Shown here in pieces: positions 44,840 to 54,692 of a DNA stretch of 64,000 nucleotides (the first letter of the stretch is position 1; the number at the start of each line of letters is the position of its first letter). Under the pieces are notes generated by a model. The model was not told the origin of the DNA. It made no database searches and worked only from the letters and a program-made list of their open reading frames with translations. The DNA comes from Gammaproteobacteria bacterium (GTDB lineage: Bacteria; Pseudomonadota; Gammaproteobacteria; Enterobacterales; Psychrobiaceae), in contig JABSRT010000015.1 of assembly GCA_013214945.1 (NCBI GenBank), forward strand, positions 1-64,000, in the 5' to 3' direction. Made by a program: the position numbers and the translations under genes.

Positions 44840-47140
44840 TTAAGCTTCTGGTTCTATTTGCTCAGCTAACGGCTCATCAAGACCATCCCAGCCAGACACT
44901 ACAATTGAATCAACTCGCTGTAAACCACGCGGTAACTTATTACCACGACGTCCTCGCTCACCAATGTAATGTTCTAAATCACTTGGTTTTAAGGTCAGTT
45001 TACGCTTGCCTGCAAACAAGGTTACTTCGCTGTCCGTACTAATAACAGCAATTTGTTTGACAAACTCTTCACGAGTTTGCACCCGAGAACTTGGGATATT
45101 AATAATTTTGTTGCCCTTGCCTTTCGCCAGCTTTGGCAAGCTTTCCAGTGGGAAAATCAACATCCGACCTTCATTAGATATCGACAAACACAGCTGCGAT
45201 GTTTGATCGCTAATGGGGGTTAACGGCAGTACATTCGCGCCTTTAGGTCGACTAATTAACGCCTTACCATTTTTATTGCGGCTTATCATGTCACTAAAGC
45301 TGGCAATGAAACCATAACCGCCATCGGTCGCCAATAAATATAACTGGTCGTCCTTGCCCATTAGGGTATGTTCAATGCTTTCACCTGCAACTAAAGTGAA
45401 GCGTCCTGTTAATGGCTCACCTTGACTACGTGCAGATGGCAAGGTGTGGGCGTCGGTCGTAAATGCACGTCCTGAACTATCAATAAAGACCACGGGTTGA
45501 TTACTACGGCCTTTCGCCGAACACAAATAACCGTCACCGGTCTTATAACTGAGCTTATCAGCGTCAATGTCATGGCCTTTGGCGCAACGGGCCCAACCTT
45601 TTTCGGATACGACGACTGTCACGGCTTCACTAGGTACTAAGTCTTTTTCTTGCAGCGCTTTGGCTTCAGTACGCGCAACAATTGGCGAGCGTCGGTCGTC
45701 GCCATATTTTTCAGCGTCACTGATCAATTCTTTTTTAACTAAAGTTTTCATCCGGCGCTCTGACGACAAAATAAGTTCTATTTTGTCACGTTCAATCGCC
45801 AGTTCGTCTTGCTCCGCTTTAATCTTAATTTCTTCAAGCTTAGCCAGCTGACGTAATTTTATTTCTAATATTGCATCGGCTTGAATCACCGAAATATTGA
45901 ACCGACTCATTAACTCGGCTTTAGGATTGTCAAAGGTTCGAATTATTTCAATCACTTCATCAATATTTAAAAACGCGACCAGCAAACCATCAAGAATATG
46001 CAAGCGGGCTAATATTTTATCGAGTCGGTGTTGCAAACGCCGGCGCACGGTGTCAAGCCGGTAAGATAACCAGTCCCTTAAAATTTCGCTTAAGCTCATT
46101 ACCCGTGGGCGTTTATCAAGCCCCAGAATATTAAGATTAACCCGGTAGTTTTTTTCCAGATCGGTTGTGGCAAACAGATGATTCATTAATTCTTGGACAT
46201 CGACCCGATTAGACCGTGGCACAATCACCAAACGAGTCGGTGACTCATGATCAGACTCATCGCGTAAATCAGACACCATCGGCAGCTTCTTGGCCTGCAT
46301 TTGCGCCGCAATTTGTTCTAAAATTTTACCACCAGAAACCTGATGTGGCAGCGCCGAAATAACGATATCACCGTCTTCAACGGTAAACACCGCCCGCATT
46401 TTTATTGAGCCCTTGCCATTAGCATAAATTTTTTCAATTTCAGCCTTAGGGGTAATAATCTCGGCTTCAGTCGGATAGTCAGGCCCTTTCACATGCTCGA
46501 GTAACTCGCCTAAACTCGCTTTAGGGTTGTCAAGTAAATGAATACAAGCACTGGTCACTTCACGGACATTATGTGGCGGAATATCAGTTGCCATGCCCAC
46601 GGCAATACCCGTAATGCCGTTAAGTAGGATATGCGGTAAACGCGCAGGCAACACCATCGGTTCTTTTAAGGTGCCGTCAAAGTTCGGCTGCCAGTCAACC
46701 GTGCCCTGACCCAGTTCACCCAACAGCAATTCACTAAAGCGTGATAATTTGGCTTCGGTATAACGCATTGCCGCAAACGACTTAGGATCGTCAGGCGCGC
46801 CCCAGTTACCTTGGCCATCCACTAACGGATAACGATACGAAAAAGGTTGAGCCATTAATACCATGGCTTCATAACAGGCGGAATCGCCATGGGGGTGAAA
46901 TTTACCTAAAACATCACCAACGGTACGGGCCGACTTTTTATATTTGGCCCCTGCTGACAAGCCTAATTCAGACATCGCATAAATAATACGGCGTTGTACT
47001 GGTTTTAAACCATCACCAATGTGTGGCAATGCACGATCCATAATGACGTACATTGAGTAATTTAAATAAGACTCTTCGGTAAATTGCTGCATCGACAGTT
47101 GCTCGATGCCATCTAGGCTCATTTTTGTTGTGTCGTTCAC
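44840..47140 (-). CDS. parC: Topoisomerase IV subunit A
   Basis: A 766-residue subunit of the type II topoisomerase that unlinks daughter chromosomes. The catalytic Tyr lies in [13 protein letters not shown]. The quinolone-determining segment [12 protein letters not shown] keeps Ser and Glu at the usual resistance positions, so no common resistance change is present. The C-terminal beta-pinwheel follows from about residue 495. Start GTG has AAGGG eight bases upstream. Its partner parE is 12 kb away on the same strand. Confidence 0.96.
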   Translation of the reverse strand: MNDTTKMSLDGIEQLSMQQFTEESYLNYSMYVIMDRALPHIGDGLKPVQRRIIYAMSELGLSAGAKYKKSARTVGDVLGKFHPHGDSACYEAMVLMAQPFSYRYPLVDGQGNWGAPDDPKSFAAMRYTEAKLSRFSELLLGELGQGTVDWQPNFDGTLKEPMVLPARLPHILLNGITGIAVGMATDIPPHNVREVTSACIHLLDNPKASLGELLEHVKGPDYPTEAEIITPKAEIEKIYANGKGSIKMRAVFTVEDGDIVISALPHQVSGGKILEQIAAQMQAKKLPMVSDLRDESDHESPTRLVIVPRSNRVDVQELMNHLFATTDLEKNYRVNLNILGLDKRPRVMSLSEILRDWLSYRLDTVRRRLQHRLDKILARLHILDGLLVAFLNIDEVIEIIRTFDNPKAELMSRFNISVIQADAILEIKLRQLAKLEEIKIKAEQDELAIERDKIELILSSERRMKTLVKKELISDAEKYGDDRRSPIVARTEAKALQEKDLVPSEAVTVVVSEKGWARCAKGHDIDADKLSYKTGDGYLCSAKGRSNQPVVFIDSSGRAFTTDAHTLPSARSQGEPLTGRFTLVAGESIEHTLMGKDDQLYLLATDGGYGFIASFSDMISRNKNGKALISRPKGANVLPLTPISDQTSQLCLSISNEGRMLIFPLESLPKLAKGKGNKIINIPSSRVQTREEFVKQIAVISTDSEVTLFAGKRKLTLKPSDLEHYIGERGRRGNKLPRGLQRVDSIVVSGWDGLDEPLAEQIEPEA

Positions 47141-47542
47141 GGCTCTGACCCTTGTGATTATTTTCAGCTGTCGATAATGGCGATAAGATGAGCAAGTTTC
47201 ATCTTAATAACCCGTAAGTTAACAGCGACAGTATTTTAATTTCATTTTATCAAACCAGCCTCAATTTGTCATTGCTAGCACAACAAACTTTGCCCACTAA
47301 GGCGCGCAATATATATTCTCAACCCGCCAACATCAATTAGTTAAATCTAAACCCAAATGAAAATTACTTGCATTACCACTTGCTCAATGAATCAGTAACC
47401 ATTATCATTGTCGCGAAATCTACGGGTAGATTTTACCTGAACTCAACAATTAGCTCGCTGTAAGTTAACTTACGGATAACTAAATTAAAACGTTGAACCA
47501 AACATACATATATTTGATTTACGTAATAAAGGAATATCGATA
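47141..47542. other. Divergent intergenic region between parC and the imelysin operon
   Basis: About 400 AT-rich bases. The Fur-box candidate at 47394-47412 is the only distinctive signal. Its distance to the imelysin start (131 bases) suits a promoter at roughly 47415-47450 with an untranslated leader. Confidence 0.45.
47394..47412. promoter_or_regulatory. Fur-box candidate upstream of the imelysin operon
   Basis: The 19-mer AGTAACCATTATCATTGTC matches the Fur consensus (GATAATGATTATCATTATC) at 14 of 19 positions. It lies 131 bases upstream of the imelysin start. Confidence 0.5.
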
Positions 47543-48898
47543 ATGAAGATTAACTCTCTGTCTAAAGTAGCACTAGCGGTTGTTCTAGGTGTAAGCCTAC
47601 CTGTAGTAGCTGGCTCTGCAAGCAACAGTGACGTAACACGCGCTGCCGTATTAAAGTCTAATGCTGACATCGCTTATGCAGCTTACAGTGACTCGCTAAC
47701 GACGGCTAAAGCTTTAAAGCAAGCCCTAACAGCTTTCGTTGCAGCGCCTACCGAGCAAAGCCTAGCTACCGCCAAGCAAGCTTGGATTGATTCACGCGAA
47801 CCTTACGGCCAAACTGAAGTTTACCGTTTCCGCGTTGGTCCTATCGATGCACTTAAAGCAGATGGTAGCTTAGGTGAAGAAGGCGACGGCCCTGAAGGTA
47901 ACATTAACGCTTGGCCACTAGGCGAAGGCATTATCGATTACGTATCAACATCTCCAAAGGTTGACGGCGACGCATTTGGCGAAAACGGCCGTGCACTTAG
48001 CAGCAACATTATTGCTAACAGCAAAGATTACGCAACGATCAACAAAGCAACCATCTTAGAGCTAAATGGTAAAGGCGAAGACGAACGTAACGTAACAACT
48101 GGTTACCACGCGATTGAATTCTTACTTTGGGGTCAAGATTTAAACCAAAATTCAAGTTCTAACCAACTTAAGCATGACAATACTCCTGGTCAACGTCCGG
48201 TTTCTGATTACTTCTCAGCAGCTAACGGCAACGCTAAAGCATGTACTTCAGGTGCTAAAGTTAGCGTAGCTGATGCAACATGTGACCGTCGTGGTGATTA
48301 CCTACTTGCTGTTACTGACATTTTAATTGATGACTTAACACCTGTTGTTAATGCTTGGGCGCCTACTGGCTCACACTACAAGAACTTTGTTGCTGGTGGC
48401 GATGCTTCTCTGGCTAAAATCTTAGAAAGCATGGGTCGTTTAAGCTTCGGCGAACTTGCTGGCGAACGTATCAACATTGCACTAACAACTGATTCTCAAG
48501 AAGATGAGCATTCATGTTTTAGTGACAATACTCACCGTGACATTTTCTTAAATGCTCAAGGCGTACAAAACAGCTACAACGCTACTTACACTCGCATCAA
48601 CGGCGAAAAGATCCACGGTACTTCGGTTCACGATCTACTAGTAGCTAACAAGCAGCAAGCATTAGCAAACAAGCTACGTGGTTCATTAGCAGCAACAATG
48701 AAAGCCGCTGCTGTTATCGATGCAAAAGCTAAAGCCGGTATTCCTTTTGATGTATTAATTCAAGAAGGTGTTGCTCAGCAAGACGTTATGGCTGTGATTA
48801 AAAACTTAGTTGCACAAACTGATGATATTGAAAACGTGATCAAGGCACTAGGCGTTACCACTAACAGCTTACGTGATGACACTGAAGAAAAAATCTAA
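47543..48898 (+). CDS. Imelysin-family iron-regulated protein (IrpA-like)
   Basis: A 451-residue exported protein with an ordinary signal peptide (about residues 1-24, ending PVVAGSA). The imelysin domain shows YHAIEFLLWG, the GxHxxE metal-type motif, near residue 193. Such proteins bind iron or heme-derived ligands at the cell surface or periplasm; a peptidase activity has been claimed for some, not shown here. AAAGGA precedes the ATG. It is the first gene of an apparent four- to five-gene iron-linked cluster; a 114-base gap separates it from the di-heme gene. Codon bias looks strong, suggesting high expression. Confidence 0.9.
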   Translation: MKINSLSKVALAVVLGVSLPVVAGSASNSDVTRAAVLKSNADIAYAAYSDSLTTAKALKQALTAFVAAPTEQSLATAKQAWIDSREPYGQTEVYRFRVGPIDALKADGSLGEEGDGPEGNINAWPLGEGIIDYVSTSPKVDGDAFGENGRALSSNIIANSKDYATINKATILELNGKGEDERNVTTGYHAIEFLLWGQDLNQNSSSNQLKHDNTPGQRPVSDYFSAANGNAKACTSGAKVSVADATCDRRGDYLLAVTDILIDDLTPVVNAWAPTGSHYKNFVAGGDASLAKILESMGRLSFGELAGERINIALTTDSQEDEHSCFSDNTHRDIFLNAQGVQNSYNATYTRINGEKIHGTSVHDLLVANKQQALANKLRGSLAATMKAAAVIDAKAKAGIPFDVLIQEGVAQQDVMAVIKNLVAQTDDIENVIKALGVTTNSLRDDTEEKI

Positions 48899-49012
48899 TA
48901 ATAAGTTAACTTGCGCTTAATCAATTTGAATTAAGCGACTAAGGTTATCATCAGTAATTTAAAGGGTTCATTTTATGAACCCTTTAGTCGTTTCAAGGAA
49001 TCAACATAAGTC

Positions 49013-50644
49013 ATGCGGTATCTAACACGTTCTATCCCCTCTTTACTGTGTTTACTCGTTTCTTACACAGCACTCGCCACTGAACCAGCAACTAATAGCC
49101 AAGCACAAGATCACAGCGGTTTACTGCCACTAACAAGTCATGTTATCGCGCCCAATGAACATCTCGCTGGCGGTGATACCACAATGTTTGTTTTTAACAA
49201 AAATGCCTTTAGCCGCCGACCAAAACCTGTGGCCAGAGATTTTAAAGCCGATGGTTTTTTTACCTCGGGCGATCACCTATTTAGAACCCCACACAAAGGC
49301 GTTGGCCCAGTAGTTAATGCGGCGAGTTGTCAGGGCTGTCACCTTAATGACGGCAAAGGTTTAGTACCCGAAAATGCCGATGAACCAATGGTCAGCATGT
49401 TTTTAAAAGTCGGTGATACCGACGGCAATGTCGACCCAATGTACGGCGACCAAATTCAAACCTTTGCAGCGCAAGGGTTACTATCGGGTGATACCACCTC
49501 AGGATTACCAAAACACAATGGTTCAGTAAGTGGCGAAAAACTCTATGGCGAAGCCTATGCCTTTATTGAATATAAAACCATTACCGGTCAATACAGTGAT
49601 GGCGTAAGTTACCAATTACGTCAGCCTATTTATAAGGTCAAAGACCTAAGCTACGGTCCATTTAACCCTAAAGTGGCCTTTTCGCCGCGCGTTGCGCCGG
49701 CCATTTTTGGTTCAGGTTTGTTAGAAGGTATTCCGGCCGAGCATATCTTGGCGCTGAGCGATCCGACTGACCAAGACAACAACGGCATTTCAGGTAAAGC
49801 CGCGATGGTTAAAGATGTGATGACCGGTAAAATGGAACTGGGTCGCTTTGCTTACAAAGCGCAAAACCCTAACGTTTTACAGCAAACATCGGGCGCTTAT
49901 CGTGGCGATATCGGCATTACGAACAGCCTGTTTATTGAAGAGTCTTGCATGCCATTGCAAGTCGCTTGTCTGGCACAAGCCAAGTTAGAAAAAAATAGCG
50001 GTAATAAACCCGACATTATTGACCGCCAATTAGCGCTGGTTGAGTTTTACAATAAAGTATTGGCGGTACCTGCACGCCGTGGTTACGATAAAAAGACGAA
50101 GACTTGGGCCCCTGAAATTGCCGCGGGTCGAGCGTTGTTTTTTGAAACCGGCTGTGTTGATTGTCATACCCCGCGCCACGTAACTGGCGACGTTGTTGGC
50201 AGTCGCTTAGGAAAAATAACCCTCCTTGCGTTGTTACCTGAGCCTGAAACCTTAAGTTATTTGTCCAATCAGGTTATTTTCCCTTATACCGATTTGTTAT
50301 TGCATGACATGGGCGGCAGCTGTCAGGTAACCCGCGAACTCGACAATGGTGAGAGTTGTGAGTCTGGTCAGCAATGTTTATATGTACAACGCTGTGAAGG
50401 CTTAGCTGATGACTTGCCAATGGCCGATGCTAATGGCCGCGAATGGAAAACCCCTGCCTTGTGGGGCACAGGTTTAGTGCAAACAGTTAATGCCAAGGCA
50501 ACATTCTTGCATGACGGCCGCGCGCGTAACCACGCCGAGGCTATCTTATGGCACGGCGGCGAAGCCCAGCTCGTTAAAGATAAGTTTACTCAATTAAATG
50601 CGACTGAACGTCAGCAGTTATTGGCCTTTGTAGGATCTTTATAA
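49013..50644 (+). CDS. Di-heme c-type oxidoreductase (DUF1111/di-heme thiol oxidoreductase type)
   Basis: A 543-residue periplasmic cytochrome c protein with a signal peptide (residues 1-22). Heme sites are CQGCH at 106-110 and CVDCH near 381-385. The family is annotated as di-heme oxidoreductase or thiol oxidoreductase, and regularly accompanies imelysin genes in iron clusters. Its stop overlaps the start of its paralogue by one base. The reaction is not established; iron oxidation or reduction at the cell envelope is one hypothesis. Confidence 0.88.
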   Translation: MRYLTRSIPSLLCLLVSYTALATEPATNSQAQDHSGLLPLTSHVIAPNEHLAGGDTTMFVFNKNAFSRRPKPVARDFKADGFFTSGDHLFRTPHKGVGPVVNAASCQGCHLNDGKGLVPENADEPMVSMFLKVGDTDGNVDPMYGDQIQTFAAQGLLSGDTTSGLPKHNGSVSGEKLYGEAYAFIEYKTITGQYSDGVSYQLRQPIYKVKDLSYGPFNPKVAFSPRVAPAIFGSGLLEGIPAEHILALSDPTDQDNNGISGKAAMVKDVMTGKMELGRFAYKAQNPNVLQQTSGAYRGDIGITNSLFIEESCMPLQVACLAQAKLEKNSGNKPDIIDRQLALVEFYNKVLAVPARRGYDKKTKTWAPEIAAGRALFFETGCVDCHTPRHVTGDVVGSRLGKITLLALLPEPETLSYLSNQVIFPYTDLLLHDMGGSCQVTRELDNGESCESGQQCLYVQRCEGLADDLPMADANGREWKTPALWGTGLVQTVNAKATFLHDGRARNHAEAILWHGGEAQLVKDKFTQLNATERQQLLAFVGSL

Positions 50645-52080
50645 TGCGAAACGCCATCAATCTTGGATGGCTGTTGTTGGCGGGGGTGGCTACAACCACC
50701 TTAGCCAGCAATGATAAAGCCAATACACTTGTGCCTAAATTTAGTCAGGCCGAACTCGCACCTGCAGGCGCTGCAACCGTTGAACGGTTGCATTTACGCA
50801 GTTATATTTATCCGTTGGCCAATATTTCGCGGATGGAACAGCTCAATTTTTGGACCGGATTTTCGTTTTTTCGCGATCCGTGGATAGCCGCCCCTGCGGC
50901 GACCGCCGATCGTGACGGCTTGGGCCCATTGTTTATCACCCGATCTTGCATAACCTGCCATCATGCTGGTGGGCGTGGCCCAATGTCAGAGGCAGGTGTT
51001 CACCAACCTTCGTCGTTATTATTACGTTTAGGCAGTACCGTCGCTGGAGTCAACAAGATTGACCCTCATTACGGCGGCCAAATCCAGCCTCGTGCCGTTA
51101 ATAAAGTGCACGCAAGCATCAAACAGCCTCTGCAAGGGGAAGCTTGGCTTGATTTACAATACCAGACCATTAATGGCACCTTCGCCGATGGTGAGCCGTA
51201 TCAACTGCAGCAACCAAGTTATCAGCTAACCAAACTTAGCAATGGACCGCTGGCTAAAGATATTGGTATTTCACCACGTTACGCCCCCAGCATTTATGGG
51301 ATGGGCTTGCTCGATGCAATAAGCGAGGATGATTTACTGGCTCAAGAAGATCCCAACGACAGTGATAACGACGGAATTTCAGCGCGTTATAACCGCGTGA
51401 CCAATGCCGTTTCAGGTAATCAACAGGCGATTGGTCGCTTTGGGTTTAAAGCCAAGCACCCTACTCTTGCTCAGCAAGTTGCCGCCGCTTTTGTTGGCGA
51501 CATTGGCATTACCAGCCCGATGTTCCCACAAGAAAATTGCACCGCGACCCAAGTAGGCTGTCAGCAAGTTTCAAAATTTGGCGAGCAAGACGGCCCTGAA
51601 ATTCCGCAAAAATTATTAAAACTAGTCAATGACTTTAGCGCCTATATCAGTGTGCCACCAACGCGATCGCTCAAAAGCCCGCAAAGCCAGCGCGGTCGCA
51701 GTTTGTTTTATCAAAGTGGCTGTGCCAGTTGCCATACCCCTAGTTATGTTACTAGCAGCGATTATCCAACCAGTGAACTGGCCAATTTAACCATTTGGCC
51801 TTACACCGATTTGGCGTTGCATGACATGGGACCGGGGCTGGCCGACGGTATTACTGAGTTTTCAGCCAATGGTAATGAGTGGCGTACCCCACCACTATGG
51901 GCTATCGGTCTACAACAGAAAATAACCGGTTCAAACCGTTTTCTTCACGATGGCCGCGCGCGCTCAATTAGCGAAGCTATCTTGTGGCATGGCGGTGAAG
52001 CCGAACATGCTAAACAACAATATTTAACAATGGAACAGCCTGATCGTATGGCGCTGATCCGCTTTATCAAATCAATTTAG
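50644..52080 (+). CDS. Second di-heme c-type oxidoreductase of the same family
   Basis: A 478-residue paralogue of the preceding gene, with its own signal peptide (residues 1-20). Heme sites are CITCH at 102-106 and CASCH at 360-364. It is shorter at the C-terminal part and lacks the extra Cys cluster of its neighbour. The duplicated pair is translationally coupled (TAATG). The two may form a heterodimer or act in sequence; that is inference. Confidence 0.88.
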   Translation: MRNAINLGWLLLAGVATTTLASNDKANTLVPKFSQAELAPAGAATVERLHLRSYIYPLANISRMEQLNFWTGFSFFRDPWIAAPAATADRDGLGPLFITRSCITCHHAGGRGPMSEAGVHQPSSLLLRLGSTVAGVNKIDPHYGGQIQPRAVNKVHASIKQPLQGEAWLDLQYQTINGTFADGEPYQLQQPSYQLTKLSNGPLAKDIGISPRYAPSIYGMGLLDAISEDDLLAQEDPNDSDNDGISARYNRVTNAVSGNQQAIGRFGFKAKHPTLAQQVAAAFVGDIGITSPMFPQENCTATQVGCQQVSKFGEQDGPEIPQKLLKLVNDFSAYISVPPTRSLKSPQSQRGRSLFYQSGCASCHTPSYVTSSDYPTSELANLTIWPYTDLALHDMGPGLADGITEFSANGNEWRTPPLWAIGLQQKITGSNRFLHDGRARSISEAILWHGGEAEHAKQQYLTMEQPDRMALIRFIKSI

Positions 52081-52090
52081 GATTGAGATT

Positions 52091-53245
52091 ATGAGAAAGA
52101 TTATGCGGGGCTCCACGCCGCTATTATTGGCACTGTCGTTAACCGCCTGTGGCAGCAACGACAGCAATAAGGCCGAGCAAATTGCCGTAAAGACTGAGGC
52201 CAAAGTGGTCGTAGCCCCTACTACCATTGAAGGGCACTGGTCTGCTTATTTAACCGATTTAACCAACAATCATATTGTGCCCGGTTATCAAAACTTCGCA
52301 AAGTCTAGCGCCCAGTTAAATCAAACTGCTCGTCAATTTTGTGCCCTGCCTGCGGCCACAACTAGCGACTTACAACAAGTACAGCAATCGTGGTTGCAAG
52401 CAAACCTGAGCTGGCAAGCGATTCAGTGGGTTAAAGTTGGCCCTGTCGTTGATAACGCATTTAGGATTCAATACTGGCCCGATAATAACAAAGCGGTAAA
52501 ACGCGCCATTGCGCGTCACTTGCAAGAGCCAAGCACGATAACTGCTGCATTAATTGCCAATAAAAATGTCGGTGGTCAAGGCTTGCCTGCTGCGGAATCT
52601 CTGCTTTATCCAGCGAACAGCCAAGATGGCCTATTAACCAGCGACAACAAGGCTAAACGTTGTGAATTGCTGACGGCGATCAGCCAAAACCTCACCAACA
52701 TCAGTGCACAATTAGTCACGCAATGGCAACCAAGTGGCGGTAACTACGCCACGACGCTTATCACTGGCAGCGGTGAGTTTAACGGTGCCCAAGATGCCGT
52801 TGAAGAGTTAATGAGCAACTGGTTTGAACAAATCGAGAAAGTCAGTAGCACTAAAACTGTTGCGCCTCTGAGTAAAAACGCGCCAGGATTAGCCAAAGTG
52901 GCCGAGAATTATTTAAGTGATACATCACTAGCCAGTATCAAAGCCAACATCGAGAGCTTTGCTGCCATCTACAGTGCAGGAAATGGCCACGGTTTAGGCA
53001 CCATCTTAAGTGGTTTCTTAAATGATCCAGAACTTGATCAAGCGATGCAACAGCAATTAGTTACCAGCCTAAGCGAGATTGATCAGCTGCAGGGGTCTTA
53101 TACCAAAGCACTCGCTGACGAAACACAGCGCGAGCAACTGTTTGAGTTTGCCTATACCTTGCTGGCACTACGTGACTTATTTAGTGGCGAGTTTATTCAA
53201 GCGACTAATCTCAATACTGGTTTTAACTCAAATGACGGTGATTAA
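52091..53245 (+). CDS. Imelysin-family lipoprotein
   Basis: A 384-residue lipoprotein with lipobox LTAC and lipidated Cys 20. The body is helical and imelysin-like (EGHWSAYLTDLTNNHIVPGY, later QGLPAAESLLYP). The GxHxxE motif is not obvious here, unlike the first imelysin gene. It follows the second di-heme gene by 10 bases. Paired soluble and lipidated imelysins bracketing di-heme enzymes suggest a surface-to-periplasm iron pathway. Confidence 0.85.
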   Translation: MRKIMRGSTPLLLALSLTACGSNDSNKAEQIAVKTEAKVVVAPTTIEGHWSAYLTDLTNNHIVPGYQNFAKSSAQLNQTARQFCALPAATTSDLQQVQQSWLQANLSWQAIQWVKVGPVVDNAFRIQYWPDNNKAVKRAIARHLQEPSTITAALIANKNVGGQGLPAAESLLYPANSQDGLLTSDNKAKRCELLTAISQNLTNISAQLVTQWQPSGGNYATTLITGSGEFNGAQDAVEELMSNWFEQIEKVSSTKTVAPLSKNAPGLAKVAENYLSDTSLASIKANIESFAAIYSAGNGHGLGTILSGFLNDPELDQAMQQQLVTSLSEIDQLQGSYTKALADETQREQLFEFAYTLLALRDLFSGEFIQATNLNTGFNSNDGD

Positions 53246-54345
53246 TGTTATCTCGTAGACAATTTCTAGTGAGCGCTTGCGCGCTCACTGGCGCTGCAAG
53301 TTTGCCTTGGTGGTTACACGCAACTGATCGAGACAACTCTTGGTTAGTTAGTGCTTACTCAAATCAAGATAACCAGCATTTCGCGGCAGCTTTTGATCTA
53401 AGCGGTAATTTAATTAATCAAGTTCAGTTGCCTGCTCGTGGTCATGGCCCGGTGGCTCACCCACTAAAACCAGGCCATGCGATTATTAATGCCCGGCGTC
53501 CTGGCACTTACTTAATTGAAGTCGACTTTAATCAAGGGCTTATTAGCCAACAAATAAAAGCCGAACAAAGCCATCACTTTTTTGGCCACGGTGTGTTTAG
53601 TCGTGACGGTAAATTACTGTTCTCAATTGAAAACAATTTTGAGCAAGGTCATGGTGAAGTCGTGGTACGTGACAGTATCAACTATCAAGTGCTCGAGCGT
53701 TATCATGCCGGTGGCGTTGGCCCCCACGAATGTAAGTTAATGCCCGACGGCAATACCTTAGTCATCGCCAATGGCGGCATTAAAACGCATCCGAGTATGC
53801 CACGTAAAAAATTGAATTTGGATTCAATGTCACCAGCGCTGACTTATTTAGATTTAAGCTCAGGTCAAGTTGTCGACCAATACAGGCTCGATAACCACCA
53901 GCTCAGCATTCGCCACCTAGATGTCAGTAGCAGTGGTAAAGTTATCGCCGGCTTGCAATATCAAGGGGCAAAAACAGATCAAGTACCGCTGGCTATTAGT
54001 CATCAGGGACAAGACCAGTTAAGTTTCTTGCACGCTGACGAGCAAGTGTGGCGACAAATGAATCAATACACGGCCAGTGTTTGCATTAATAACACCAGCA
54101 ATACCGTGGCGATTAGTTGCCCGCGTGGCGATATTATTACGCTATGGGATCTCAAAACAGACCGCTTTATCGAGCAAATAAAAATGCGCGATGTTGCGGG
54201 TTTATCTGTCGTTAAACAACAGTTTGTGGCAACGAACGGCAAAGGCACGGTGCTGCAACCAACGTTAGCGCGCGCGCAGCAACATCGCCATCAGTTTGCT
54301 AATGTGCGTTGGGATAACCACTTAACCTCAGTTACAGCAGTATAA
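53245..54345 (+). CDS. DUF1513 beta-propeller-like protein with Tat signal
   Basis: A 366-residue exported protein. The N-terminus MLSRRQFLVSACAL carries the twin-arginine SRRxFL motif, so it should pass folded through Tat. The body repeats short beta segments such as FDLSGNLINQVQLPARGHGP and HHFFGHGVFSRDGKLLFSIE, consistent with a seven-blade propeller. DUF1513 proteins are regular last members of imelysin/di-heme iron clusters. Its start overlaps the imelysin lipoprotein stop by one base. Confidence 0.87.
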   Translation: MLSRRQFLVSACALTGAASLPWWLHATDRDNSWLVSAYSNQDNQHFAAAFDLSGNLINQVQLPARGHGPVAHPLKPGHAIINARRPGTYLIEVDFNQGLISQQIKAEQSHHFFGHGVFSRDGKLLFSIENNFEQGHGEVVVRDSINYQVLERYHAGGVGPHECKLMPDGNTLVIANGGIKTHPSMPRKKLNLDSMSPALTYLDLSSGQVVDQYRLDNHQLSIRHLDVSSSGKVIAGLQYQGAKTDQVPLAISHQGQDQLSFLHADEQVWRQMNQYTASVCINNTSNTVAISCPRGDIITLWDLKTDRFIEQIKMRDVAGLSVVKQQFVATNGKGTVLQPTLARAQQHRHQFANVRWDNHLTSVTAV

Positions 54346-54692
54346 TATGTATTTACATCGCCAGATGTAGGTTCAATACCGCCTGAAAGGCTCACTCACT
54401 TTTGTACTACAGCGAGTGAGCCTCCACCGTAACAAATTGAAATAAAACATTAAAAACCTCACCAAATACAAAACCTAATACAAATCCAACATCCACTGTC
54501 GACCAAACCACTGCCCGTCCACAACGCGGTCATAATTTAACTACTGTTAATGCTAGTAAGAATCAGTAAAATGCAGACATTAAGCTGATACAAGTTCCAC
54601 TTAGATTGGAATGGGTTGGGTTGGGTTGGCTTTGCTATTATATAACTTGCCAATCGAGCAAGCGTTTGATTAATGAAGTAGTGGTAAATTGA
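54346..54692. other. Intergenic region upstream of the diguanylate cyclase gene
   Basis: Contains the operon-end stem-loop and, near 54612-54629, a run GGGTTGGGTTGGGTTGG with a telomere-like pentamer (period 5). Three GGG runs and one GG run could form a G-quadruplex on the plus strand. No gene is visible here. Confidence 0.5.
54388..54423 (+). terminator. Stem-loop after the DUF1513 gene
   Basis: AGGCTCACTC pairs with GAGTGAGCCT around a 16-base loop. The tail is C/T mixed rather than a T-run, so it may be a weak terminator or an mRNA-end stabiliser for the iron operon. Confidence 0.45.

Noticed and set aside
44840-47140. Quinolone-resistance change in parC
   Set aside because: The segment [12 protein letters not shown] retains the usual Ser and Glu; no change at these positions.
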